DNA of 64,000 nucleotides from JACCYI01 sp963828075 (GTDB taxonomy: Bacteria; Actinomycetota; Thermoleophilia; Solirubrobacterales; Solirubrobacteraceae), in assembly GCA_963828075.1 (NCBI GenBank), contig CAWHDH010000017.1, forward strand, positions 1,116,001-1,180,000, given 5' to 3'. Positions 55,133-63,056 of the stretch are shown here, one piece after another. The notes below the pieces were generated by a model. That model made no database searches. It worked only from the letters and a program-made list of their open reading frames with translations, and was not told where the DNA came from. The position numbers and the translations under genes are program-made. Within the stretch, counting starts at the first letter, position 1; the number at the start of each line of letters is the position of its first letter.

Positions 55133-55661
55133 GCCCCCTCCCCGAACTCGGAGCCGTTGCCGAACGCGCGAGAGACGAGACGCTCGCGGAGATTCACCAC
55201 GGTTGAGTCAGCAGCCTTCTCACGCTCCGGAAGCTTCGGCCGCGGCTGATCGCCGATCCACTTCGAAGAGACTGCACAGACGAACGGACCATCAGCGCAA
55301 TCTCCTCGCTGTCCACCACCTCGTCATTCAGAAGGCGCCGGTTCGTCCGCCCAGCCACGTCGACATCACCTCGGCCATCCGGAACTCGAGCTCCAGCAGC
55401 GCAGCGCCCATCCCAAGCTCGTCCTTCAGCCGCTCGAGATACTCCAACTCGGCCTGAGTCGCGATTCGGCGACGCGCAGCACTCGCCTCGACCCGAGCCG
55501 TCTCCTTGTTCATCACGAACGGATCGAGCCCCGAACACCCCAGGCTCCGCGGCAGCCCGCCTGACCGCGTTCGCCGGCGAGAGGCCCTCCTCGTTGATCA
55601 ACTTCACGATTGCGGCCTTCTGCGCCCGTGTGTACTTCGATTCATGGCAGAAGTCTGCCAC
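55129..55661 (-). pseudogene. Unknown helical element protein, frameshifted
   Basis: Starts with a GTG at 55661 (ADFCHESKYTRAQKAAIVKL), changes frame near 55520 into MNKETARVEASAARRRIATQ and again near 55340 and 55270, ending FGNGSEFGEGA at 55129. The N-terminal part looks like a helix-turn-helix or small-terminase-like module; the middle is a coiled helix (LEYLERLKDELGMGAALLEL). Function not assigned. Confidence 0.5.
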
Positions 55662-55971
55662 GACCTTCGGACCGCAGGGTGTTGGGAGCGTGCGAGGAAG
55701 TCGGCGTCCCAGACGCCGGGACTCCCGATCGCTCGCGGAGGGGGTGGGGCGGGGGGCCGACCGGTCACGCGAGCGGCGGCCGAGAATCGGGCCGGGGCCA
55801 GGCCGGCAGGCGCTCGGTCCGGGCACTCCCGCGACGTGTCGACTGTAGCGCACTGTCGCGCCGGGTGGCAGGAATGTCGCGTTGTAGCGCGGATCCCGCT
55901 GCAAATGAGCCTGTTCGTGCGGGGTCTGTAGCCCCGTACACCGCTGGAGATCGCCTCGAGCCGGCATCGCG
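55662..55971. other. Stretch without a supported gene
   Basis: 310 bp between element genes; open frames here are antisense or low-quality. It contains TGTCGCG motifs near 55850-55900 (GCACTGTCGCGCC, AATGTCGCGTTG) that resemble the terminal motifs of the element. It may hold an operator or promoter; nothing further can be shown. Confidence 0.4.
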
Positions 55972-56347
55972 CTACCCCTGGCTCGTCTCGACCGGACGTG
56001 GTCGCGTGTACGCGAACCGGAGTTCTGCCAGTTCCCCGAGTTGTCGCGCGGCCTTGTAGACGCGTTCGTCGTTGTGGGCCTCGGAGATGATGACTTCGAT
56101 GCGGTGTGGCGCTGTCGCTGGGTCGTAGTCGTGTCCGTACCTTCCGCCTGCCGGCATGTGCTCGCAGGTGATGGAGCCGACGAGCGCGGGTCTGCCGTAG
56201 TCGATCTGGCCAGGGTCGATGCGGTAGCTGGCGATGTTGGGGCTGAAGACGTTGAACGGCTCGCCTGTCGGGGAGAGCGCGGTGAGGGTCGTGCCGCTGA
56301 TCTCGCCGCGGAGTTGCTGCGCTCGGACGCGTTGTGTCTGTGGTCAT
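55972..56347 (-). pseudogene. Unknown element protein, about 125 codons, one frameshift
   Basis: Starts MTTDTTRPSA at 56347; a frame change within the first 15 codons leads to LRGEISGTTLTALSPTGEPF, then to MPAGGRYGHDYDPATAPHRI and ends RPRPVETSQG at 55972. Soluble, mixed alpha/beta. No recognised family. Confidence 0.5.
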
Positions 56348-56366
56348 GGGGGGGTCCTCTCCTCAC

Positions 56367-56960
56367 TCAGAGCAGGTTGGTTGCGCCGCCGGCCCGTGCG
56401 ACCCGCTCCTGGATCTTGTCGCTGGCCCACTGCTCCGGGCGTCGGCTCTTGAAGACGCGTAGGAGCACATCGGCGAAGGCCGGCGTGCCGACGATCTCCT
56501 CCCGACCGTGCTGCTGGCACAGGCGCAGCGTCTCGTCGATGACCGCCTGGCCGACGTCCGGGTCGGTCAACTCCGGGTGCCGGCGCTCGAGGTCGCCGAG
56601 CCGCACATAGAGACGCTCTGCGTTCGCCTCGGCCTCGATCTCCTCGGACATCTCATCCGCGGCGAGCTCGGCCACGGCCGGGTCAATGCCGTACTGAGCG
56701 GCGAGCGCCCGCGTGATCTCCTGGTCGATTACCGGCCGGAGCGCCTCGAATGGGTTCTCGTCTTCCTCACCGAAGGTGAACAGCCCGCCTGAGTCGTCGT
56801 CGTCTTCATCGAAGAACTCGGCGCCCTCGTCATCGAAGACTTCCCCCTCCTGCCCCAAGTCGTCCGCGCCCTGGGCCGCGATCACGCCGTCCTGCACCGC
56901 GTCGTCGTAGCCATCGGCGCCGCCGTCCTGTCCGCTGTCGTAGCCGTCACTTGCTTCCAT
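56367..56960 (-). CDS. Acidic element protein, 197 aa
   Basis: Intact. The N-terminal 65 residues are extremely Asp/Glu/Gly-rich (EGAEFFDEDDDDSGGLFTF); the rest is helical (VIDQEITRALAAQYGIDPAV, LDDERLYVRL-like). The design resembles phage scaffolding or anti-restriction DNA-mimic proteins, but neither can be shown. It overlaps the next zinc-ribbon gene by 14 bp. Confidence 0.6.
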   Translation of the reverse strand: MEASDGYDSGQDGGADGYDDAVQDGVIAAQGADDLGQEGEVFDDEGAEFFDEDDDDSGGLFTFGEEDENPFEALRPVIDQEITRALAAQYGIDPAVAELAADEMSEEIEAEANAERLYVRLGDLERRHPELTDPDVGQAVIDETLRLCQQHGREEIVGTPAFADVLLRVFKSRRPEQWASDKIQERVARAGGATNLL

Positions 56961-57293
56961 CGTGTGCCCCTTTCAGGGTTGTCGCGGTCGGGTCCGTGGT
57001 GGTTGTGGCGGGCGACGGACGGCGCCCGTTCAGTAGGGGATCTGCGGCGCTCTCGCCGAGGCGGCAGCGAAGGCAGACGCCGAGGTCGGGAGCGATGTAG
57101 CTGGCACAGCCCGGCATCGGACACGGCACGAGGTCGGGCTGCTCAATCGCTTCTCCTTCGAGTCGGGCCGGTGCGGCGGAGCGCCTTGAGCGTGTCCGTG
57201 ACCAGGGCATGCCGGCCGGGGACAGATCAGGACGCCGTCAGCCCAGAGGAGCGGGCCTCGGCCGCAGGTCGAACAGGTTCCGAAGAGGTTCAT
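56947..57293 (-). pseudogene. Zinc-ribbon element protein, frameshifted
   Basis: MNLFGTCSTCGRGPLLWADG at 57293 gives one Cys pair plus a second pair (LICPRPACPG); after a frame change near 57190 a further set follows (LVPCPMPGCASYIAPDLGVC, LRCRLG). Likely two zinc ribbons for nucleic-acid binding. Overlaps the ATPase gene by 4 bp. Confidence 0.55.
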
Positions 57294-58542
57294 GAGGGCT
57301 CCCCTCCGGGTACTCGGCGGCGTTCGGCTCGGGCACGGTCGTCGTCATTCAGGGTGTCGACGTCGACTGCGCCCTGCGCCCCGTGCCTTAAAGGAGGGGG
57401 CACGGGGGCACGGTTGCTCTCAGGGTGTGCCGGGGCACGGTCGGGGCACGGTTCGGGCACGGGGGCACGGTCCTCTTCTTCGCGGTAGGGACGGGTGGAG
57501 TAGTGCTTGGTCGCCTGTCCTTCCTGCTCGCGCCGGATGTAGCCCTCGGACAGCAGCAGTTCGACGGCCAGGTCTTTCGCGGCGTGTTGGCCCTTGACGT
57601 CGCGGATGCCGCGCTTCGAGATCCCCGGCGTCTCTTCGATCACCCGCGACACCCGCTCCATGAGTGCGGTCGGGCGGAACGGCCCAGCGTCGGGCGGCTC
57701 GAGGCTGATGACCACCGCGCCGTCGGCTCTTGATGTCAGGTGGACGATCGCGGCTGTGCCCTCGTCGGCATAGCCGCGGACGTGCCCCGGCCGGTCCTTC
57801 ATGACGGTCAGCTTCACCTTGCCGTCGCGACCGCGACCGAACGGCTCCAGAACTGTCGCCGTGTACGCGCAATCGACGCCGGCGAGCTTGTGCTGCGCGC
57901 CGATCGCGTAGCGCCCGCGCGCCTCCTTGTCCTTCACTACGTGATCGATGGTCAGCACCGCGGCGCGTGGCTCTCGCAAGGGGCGCGGTAGGAGATCCAG
58001 CCACTTCGCAACGTCGATATTGCTCGGCGAGGTCGAGGCCATGCAGCGCGAGGGCTTCCGTGATGCCGTCCAGGACTGCGAGCGACGCCCCCTCGGCAGC
58101 GAGCTCGAGGGCGACCCTGCCGAGGGGATCGAGGGGTTCATCCGGCCTGACGTAGATGAACCGTTCTGCGATCACGTCAGACGGAACGCCGGACGATCGC
58201 AGCCTCCCGACGAGACTCGCGGGGGTGTCCTCGAAGTCGACGTAGAGAACCTTCTCGCCTCGGCGCAACTCCTCGGCGACCGCCGCGACGGCCGTTCCAG
58301 CCCTTGCACGCCTCCGGCTCACCGGAGAGGGCGTGGACACGGCCCGGGTAGAGCAGCGCCTGGCCGTCTGAGCGGCAGAGGATCGACGGCGGCGGATCTG
58401 TTTCGGTGCCGTCGAGGATCGGGCCGAGCGCCACCGGGACCCAACTCGTCTCGCGGTCCGGCGTCGGGGTCTCGGGAGGCACGTCGGGTCCGCGCGCTTC
58501 CGGCGGCAGGCCGAAGTAGAGGGCGTCGTGTATCCGCGACAT
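57290..58542 (-). pseudogene. RepA/AAA_25-like ATPase, frameshifted
   Basis: About 415 codons after joining two frame changes (near 58300 and 58030). Starts MSRIHDALYFGLPPEARG; P-loop-like LSGEPEACKGW, which deviates from GxxxxGK[ST]; KVLYVDFEDTPASLVGRLR (Walker B-like) and AVLTIDHVVKD. The C-terminal part has a winged-helix region (VSRVIEETPGISKRGIRDVK). Family members are hexameric helicases or replication initiators of phages and plasmids, so it is probably the element's replication protein. Downstream of several small genes on the minus strand. Confidence 0.7.
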
Positions 58543-58579
58543 CTCGCAGTCGCAGTCGCCCCCTCGGTCGACGCCGCCG

Positions 58580-58714
58580 TCATCGCGGAGCGTCAGGGTG
58601 AAGCATCTGCCGGCAGACCGGGCAGAGCGTTTCGCGGTGCCCGTTGTCGCCGGTGATGTGAGCGCCGTTGCGCTCCAGGTCTTCCAGGAGCTGGCGGTAG
58701 GTGACGATGCTCAC
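58580..58714 (-). CDS. Tiny CxxC element protein, 44 aa
   Basis: GTG start at 58714, MSIVTYRQLLEDLERNGAHI then LCPVCRQMLH, stop at 58580. Coupled to its neighbours (7 bp after the HTH gene). Possible single zinc knuckle, found in many phage-type early genes. Too short for a family assignment. Confidence 0.5.
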   Translation of the reverse strand: MSIVTYRQLLEDLERNGAHITGDNGHRETLCPVCRQMLHPDAPR

Positions 58715-58720
58715 GCCCGA

Positions 58721-58924
58721 TCACCGCCCAGCACCGGACTCAGCGTTCTCTGTCGCCCACCTCTGAAGGTCGGCCACCGGATAGAGGCGGAGGCGTCCGC
58801 ACCGGATACAGCGGACCTTGGCCATGACGTGGCGCTCGAAGCTCGTCACGGACATTCCGAGCGAAGCCGCGGCTTGCGGCTTCTGGAGCGCGATCGGCGT
58901 GATCGCGATGGTCACGCCGCTCAT
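58721..58924 (-). CDS. Excisionase/AlpA-like HTH protein, 67 aa
   Basis: Short winged-helix of the MerR/AlpA class: LQKPQAAASLGMSVTSFERH then VRCIRCGRLRLYPVADLQRW. Likely a DNA-binding excision or control factor. ATG at 58924 overlaps the preceding stop by one base (TGATG); a GTG 9 bp upstream is possible. Confidence 0.72.
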   Translation of the reverse strand: MSGVTIAITPIALQKPQAAASLGMSVTSFERHVMAKVRCIRCGRLRLYPVADLQRWATENAESGAGR

Positions 58925-59517
58925 CAGTCCCACCCCCGATGGATGCCGCGGCGGGCGAGCGTAGGACGCTCAAGCCATGCGATCAGCCCGAGGCCGCGTC
59001 TCGGGCGTGACGGTGGTTCTGGTCCGTCGCCTCCCGGGTCGCTACCGGACCGGATGCCGTCCGAGCGCTTGGTCGCGGTACGGCTGCAGCTGCGTCGACC
59101 GCGGGGCCGCGCGTGACGACGCCTGATTGTGGCTCCCCGGCGGTCAGCGACCTTGCGCGTCTGCGTCCTTTCGCGGACGGGCGCCGATCTGATCTGCGCG
59201 ACGTGCTGCCGATGGGCGCGCCGGATCCTGAACAGACGCCGGACGGCCCGGTGTGCGGCTTCCTTGTGCTCCTCGATCGCGCGGATTCGCCGTTCGCAGT
59301 CTCGTGAGGTCGGCCCCGCGGAGTCCTCGTCGGCGGGATCAGACATCATCGCCATGCTGAGGTAGAACTGAGCCAGCGCGAGGTCTTCGAGTGCTGCCGC
59401 GATCAGAGTGCCTTCGGTCTTCGGATCGCGAGCTCGCGCTGCAAGCGCCCGGGTGACCGCCATCTGGCACAGGGTGGACGCGGTCAAGACAACAAAGGGC
59501 CTGTTCCACCTTGTCAT
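58924..59517 (-). CDS. Unknown element protein, 197 aa
   Basis: ATG at 59517. The first half is helical and well formed (VTRALAARARDPKTEGTLIA, ALEDLALAQFYLSMAMMSDP), the second half is Arg/Ser/Pro-rich and may be out of frame. No recognised domain. It is the first gene of the minus-strand early-type run that leads to the RepA-like ATPase. Confidence 0.5.
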   Translation of the reverse strand: MTRWNRPFVVLTASTLCQMAVTRALAARARDPKTEGTLIAAALEDLALAQFYLSMAMMSDPADEDSAGPTSRDCERRIRAIEEHKEAAHRAVRRLFRIRRAHRQHVAQIRSAPVRERTQTRKVADRRGATIRRRHARPRGRRSCSRTATKRSDGIRSGSDPGGDGPEPPSRPRRGLGLIAWLERPTLARRGIHRGWD

Positions 59518-59932
59518 CGGCACGTCGCTGTTCGCGCTCGGCTCGTTCCCGCTCGCGCTGGGGGCGCTGCATCTCGTGGAGTATCTGTGCAAGTACGCCT
59601 CGCTCCGTGGGGCCGGGACGCACCGGGCCCTCACGCCCTGGCTCCCGCACCTCCGAGCCGGTAGGGGCTGTCTTCGACTGCTGCACTTCGGCCTGATCCT
59701 TTCCTCGCTCGCAATGCACCTTCGGGGCACCCGTAGGGGCGCACACCAAGGTTAGGTGGCGAGGCGGCGGAACCCGCGTACAAACCCGAAGCGCCCGCCT
59801 CGGGCAGCAGACCGAGACGGGCGCGAAGGCTTGCGAGCAGCAGACCTTGGACGGGACTTTAGACGAGGGGGCGGCGGCAAGATTCTGCGGCGGCTACCCG
59901 GATCGATCGCGTCGGACTCACCGACGAAGGGG
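59518..59932. other. Stretch without a supported gene
   Basis: 415 bp upstream of the early-type run. Open frames on both strands here are Arg/Pro-rich and look like shadows. It likely holds the promoter for that run; I see no clear -10/-35 pair. Confidence 0.4.
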
Positions 59933-60202
59933 TTACGGGACTTCGTCGTCGGTGACGTGGGATTCGCACCCGAGGCGCTGCGCCTCGGACACCGCGCCGG
60001 CGCAGTACTCCTTGACGGCGTCACTGGCCCCGGCCGCTCGGTCGAGGTCGTCTTGCTCGAACTCGTGTGACTCCGACCCGTCGAGCCTCTCCGGCGTTGA
60101 GTCCACGGTGCCGCCGCAGCCTGTAGCCCACATCGCCGCGGCCACGGCCATCGCCGTCGCCGCGCTCCTCACGGTCGAGCTGGTCCCATCACTGCCCCTC
60201 AC
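59933..60202 (-). CDS. Small element lipoprotein, 89 aa
   Basis: The GTG at 60202 gives a signal peptide with lipobox WATGC (Cys near residue 28), then an acidic domain with two further Cys (KEYCAGAVSEAQRLGCESHV). Lipoproteins carried by temperate phages and satellites often block superinfection; here that role is inference. The frame is open further upstream without signal character. Confidence 0.6.
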   Translation of the reverse strand: MRGSDGTSSTVRSAATAMAVAAAMWATGCGGTVDSTPERLDGSESHEFEQDDLDRAAGASDAVKEYCAGAVSEAQRLGCESHVTDDEVP

Positions 60203-60341
60203 CGCGATTGTTCTCCCCACGCAACGGCGGCGCGTTGACGTTTCCGCCGCGGGGCAGTTGGCTTCGGCTGGTCCAGGCAGGCTTCCGGCTGGTCGAGGCT
60301 TCACGCGCGAGTGCGTACGAACCAGATTGCCGATGCCCGTT

Positions 60342-60791
60342 CTATCGCCGGCGGGCACCCTTGGGCGGCGGTCCGCACACCGTGTGTTCTGGGTCCCACC
60401 AGATCAAGTAAGAAGATGTGACCGCGGAAGACACCCAGGCTCGCCAGTCGCGGTACCCGAACCGAAGTTCCCACAGGACTTCCTCGTCGTCGTGGTCGAT
60501 CTCCCGCAGGCGAGCTTTGGCCGGCGGCTTGAGGTCCGCAAGCTCGACGTCCTTGATCAACCGCCTCAGTTGGAGTACGCGGCGCGGCTGCTTCTCGTAG
60601 TCGATGAGCAGCCCCAGCAAACGGGGTATGTCCTCGGCTCGGCAATCGCTCCAGGCCCAATGACCTTCCATGTCCACGAACTCGAAGCGCCAGGCGACTG
60701 TCAGATCGGTTTCCCGATCAGGGTCCATTCCCGTCTTCGGCTGCTTCTTCGGCTTCGGTGTAGCCCCGAACTTGGGGGGACCCTTAGCCAA
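60342..60791 (-). CDS. Candidate toxin paired with the Panacea antitoxin, 149 aa
   Basis: Intact. It starts with a TTG at 60791 (AKGPPKFGATPKPKKQPKTG) or an ATG at 60728, 8-70 bp after the antitoxin stop. The core has conserved-looking aromatic and acidic residues (DLTVAWRFEFVDMEGHWAWS, RFGYRDWRAWVSSAVTSSYL). I do not recognise a known toxin fold. Gene order (antitoxin then this gene) is one of the arrangements seen for Panacea pairs. Confidence 0.5.
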   Translation of the reverse strand: MAKGPPKFGATPKPKKQPKTGMDPDRETDLTVAWRFEFVDMEGHWAWSDCRAEDIPRLLGLLIDYEKQPRRVLQLRRLIKDVELADLKPPAKARLREIDHDDEEVLWELRFGYRDWRAWVSSAVTSSYLIWWDPEHTVCGPPPKGARRR

Positions 60792-60799
60792 GGCACGCC

Positions 60800-61229
60800 C
60801 TAGAGTGAACCGTAGTACTCCGCCATCGACTCGTGAGTGATCTCGCGATTACCGCGTTCGCCCGGAGCGAGCCCCTTGCGGGCTGACTTCCATGGACGCT
60901 CCTGATGCGTCAGACTCGCTGAGCCAGTGGCCGGTCTTCTTGCCGTAGAACCCAAGCACAGAGTCGATGGAGTCGATCTCCGACTGCGTGAGGTTCGAGG
61001 GATCGCCCGTGCGCGGGACCTCGACTTTGAACTGTCCTCGATACGTTCGGTACAGGGCAGGGACCACCGGCCCGTTTGCCCAAGCCTTGATCCGTTCCTC
61101 GAAGAGCGGCTCCTCGTCCCAGACGAGATGCCACGCCTGCGAGTAGTAGACGAGCTTCTGAAGTTTCCACGTCGACATAGCCCCCTGCTGGGACAAGATG
61201 TAGGCAGCTACGTCGTGGACAGTGGCCAT
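60800..61229 (-). pseudogene. Panacea-domain (SocA/GepA-like, DUF4065) antitoxin, one frameshift
   Basis: Starts MATVHDVAAYILSQQGAMST, then WKLQKLVYYSQAWHLVWDEE and ANGPVVPALYRTYRG, the family hallmarks. The frame changes near 60900: in the other frame the expected C-terminus continues (RGNREITHESMAEYYGSL) to a TAG at 60800. Panacea proteins neutralise diverse toxins encoded beside them. The open version in the current frame ends differently (about 126 residues), so activity is uncertain. Confidence 0.8.
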
Positions 61230-61381
61230 GTCGCCACTGTAGACACCACGGAGGCGCCTTCGCTACATCGCATCCGACCGGTGGTTGGCAGAGGCAGAGC
61301 GAGGTTCCGCCAGTGCGGGCTAGACAGAGTGTCCGGCTATCGCTGCCGGGACGGTGAGGGCGGCCTGAGCGCCGCCCGCCC

Positions 61382-61612
61382 TCACCGATCCTGTGACTCG
61401 GCGGCTCCGCGCTCGCGTGCCCACTGCATGGCCTCCGACGGCCTGAACACGACCCGGCGAATCCCCCAGTGCTGATGCGGCATGCCCTGGCTTCTCATGG
61501 TGCGGATGCTGCGCTCGGATATGCCCATCAGGGCCGCCAGCTTCTTTGCGTCCACGTAGGGCTCGGGCTCGGGACTCGCGTGATCATGTGGAGCATCCAG
61601 CGAGTCGGTCAC
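61382..61612 (-). CDS. HTH DNA-binding protein (excisionase-like), 76 aa
   Basis: Intact. AlpA/MerR-type helix-turn-helix: YVDAKKLAALMGISERSIRT and RSQGMPHQHWGIRRVVFRPS. The tail is acidic or basic alternately. Probably regulates the element's integration genes or early promoter. It is followed by an unknown gene 13 bp upstream. Confidence 0.75.
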   Translation of the reverse strand: MTDSLDAPHDHASPEPEPYVDAKKLAALMGISERSIRTMRSQGMPHQHWGIRRVVFRPSEAMQWARERGAAESQDR

Positions 61613-61625
61613 AGGGGCCGAGAAG

Positions 61626-62077
61626 CTACCTCCCGACCGGTTCTGGCGCCGCGGACTCGGCCTCGACCAGGAGGCTGTCGCACGCCGCCAGCTCGTCCAC
61701 GAGACCCTTGAGTCGCTCGGCGATCTGCGCGAGCCCTTCCGCCCGCGAGCCCGACGCCCCGCTCGGGCAGTAGTCCATGTCGCCGGCTCGCAGGTTGGCC
61801 ATCGCCTCGAGTTCGTACGGGATCTGCTTGAGGATGTCGTCCCGCCACGAGTTCAGGACGGAGCACAGCGCCGGGATGAGCACCGGCTCGCCGTCCTTGA
61901 CCGCGTGGACGAGGTTCGCGTGCAAGTGCGCTCGCTCGAGGGCCGCGTCGACCTTCTCGGGCGTGTCGGCTTCCTCGAACGCCTCACCGACCCCGATGAG
62001 GTTGAGACTTCGATCGAGTAGGCGAGGAACTTCTTCTGTGCGGGCGTGAGCGTGACTTGGGTGACTTTGGCCGACAT
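61626..62077 (-). pseudogene. Unknown element protein, about 150 codons, one frameshift
   Basis: Starts MSAKVTQVTLTPAQKKFLAY at 62077; a frame change near 62010 leads to LIGVGEAFEEADTPEKVDAA, then NLVHAVKDGEPVLIPALCSV and SESAAPEPVGR-like end at 61626. Helical, soluble; no family recognised. Confidence 0.5.
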
Positions 62078-62081
62078 GGCT

Positions 62082-62341
62082 TCAGCCCTCCTCGTCGGTA
62101 GACGGTTCGTCCGGCAGCGGCTCGAACGCCGACCTGCTCGAAAATAGCGAGGCCGATGAAGAGCGGCGCCAGATCCCGCATGAAGCGACCGGCGCGAGTG
62201 AGCTGGTCCTGCCCCGGCCTCCAGTGGCAGAGGCAGTCCCCGGACTCGTGGACGAGGCTGTTCGCGACCCGAAGTGAGGATCTCGGCCTTCTCCTCGTAC
62301 TCGCGGCGTACCGCGGTAGTCGTCCCAGCCGAGCCGGTCAA
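62082..62341 (-). pseudogene. Unknown element protein, frameshifted
   Basis: TTG start at 62341 (TGSAGTTTAVRREYEEKAEI), frame change near 62270 to VANSLVHESGDCLCHWRPGQ and DLAPLFIGLAIF, then near 62120 to PLPDEPSTDEEG. Possible Cys pair (CLCHW). No recognised domain. Confidence 0.4.
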
Positions 62342-62529
62342 GACGCGCCGAGCGCTGCCTGTGTCTCCGTGCTGAGGGTGACCAGGTCGTCACGGGTGCT
62401 GATGTCACCGAAGTCGAAATCGCCGGGTGTTGCCATTCCGAGGAGCCTGGTCGTGACCGCGGCGGCTTGCTCGTACGTCAGCGTGACCTTGACCCAATCG
62501 TCAAGGTGCAGTGCGGTGGTGCTGCTCAT
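62338..62529 (-). CDS. Small element protein, 63 aa
   Basis: ATG at 62529, acidic, with DDWVKVTLTYEQAAAVTTRL; the stop overlaps the next TTG start. It is the first gene of the minus-strand run next to the right end. No family recognised. Confidence 0.45.
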   Translation of the reverse strand: MSSTTALHLDDWVKVTLTYEQAAAVTTRLLGMATPGDFDFGDISTRDDLVTLSTETQAALGAS

Positions 62530-62731
62530 GGAGCCCCCTTCTGTAGGTGGCCCCGAAGGCACTCACGGCGTAGCGGCCCGCCATCCCAACGGATAGCGTG
62601 CCGGTCGCGCCGAAGGCGTCCCCTTCGGTGCCACGCCCCCCGGCCTGCGCAAACAGGTGCGGGGGCAACTTTGTTAGGTCGCCGCGATGGTACCCCGTCG
62701 CCGCCGTGTCGGGGAGTCCCCGCCGGAAAGT

Positions 62732-62753
62732 CATTGTCGCGCACGGTGTCGCG
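62732..62753. repeat. Candidate integrase arm sites at the right end
   Basis: CATTGTCGCG at 62732-62741 and CGGTGTCGCG at 62744-62753, matching the left-end pair at 46379-46398. Ten bp from attR. Confidence 0.4.
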
Positions 62754-62762
62754 CGGAGCCCT

Positions 62763-62821
62763 CGAAAGGAAGAAACCCGCCGGGCAGGCGGGTTTCTGAG
62801 GTACCGCTACGGGGATTCGAA
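62763..62821. repeat. Right attachment repeat (attR), 59 bp
   Basis: Perfect copy of 46225-46283. It completes an intact tRNA-Glu gene, so integration kept the tRNA functional. Confidence 0.92.
62773..62795 (-). terminator. Intrinsic terminator of tRNA-Glu
   Basis: 9-bp stem AAACCCGCC/GGCGGGTTT followed on the minus strand by CTTCCTTT, located 7 bp past the tRNA 3' end. Confidence 0.85.
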
Positions 62822-62874
62822 CCCCGGTTTCCGCCGTGAGAGGGCGGCGTCCTAGTCCCCTAGACGATAGCGGC
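62802..62874 (-). tRNA. tRNA-Glu (anticodon CTC)
   Basis: 73 nt on the minus strand, starting GCCGCTATCGTCTAGG; anticodon loop CCCTCTCAC with CTC; T-arm GGGTTCGAATCCC. CCA is not encoded. Its 3' 20 bases are part of the attachment repeat. Confidence 0.93.
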
Positions 62875-62958
62875 GCGGACGGGCGTCGAGGGTAGCAAAC
62901 GGCCATCCCACGGCCCGGCCCCTCAGGGGTGCCGCGAGGCGCTAATCTGCCCGGTCTC

Positions 62959-63042
62959 GCGGCTGTGGCGAAATTGGTATACGCGCAGGCTTCAGGTGCC
63001 TGTGGGGGCAACCCCGTGGAGGTTCGAGTCCTCTCAGCCGCA
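62959..63042 (+). tRNA. tRNA-Leu (anticodon CAG)
   Basis: 84 nt, long variable arm as in class II tRNAs; acceptor GCGGCTG/CAGCCGC, anticodon loop TTCAGGT with CAG, T-arm GAGGTTCGAGTCCTC. CCA not encoded. Confidence 0.95.
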
Positions 63043-63056
63043 TTCCGAGGGACCGG

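Larger units (their letters stand above)
46225..62821. mobile_element. Integrated element in tRNA-Glu (prophage or satellite), 16.6 kb
   Basis: Bounded by 59-bp perfect direct repeats that contain the 3' end of tRNA-Glu. A tyrosine integrase lies next to the left end; the other genes are almost all on the minus strand and include a RepA-like ATPase, several small DNA-binding proteins, a Panacea antitoxin, a lipoprotein and a giant coding region. No terminase, portal, capsid or tail protein was recognised. Many genes carry frameshifts. It may be a decayed prophage, a phage satellite or an unknown integrative element. Confidence 0.88.

Noticed and set aside
59408..59755. 115-aa plus-strand frame in the element
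   Set aside because: Overlaps the start of the minus-strand gene at 59517; no ribosome site and its sequence lacks a coherent domain, though a hydrophobic stretch is present.
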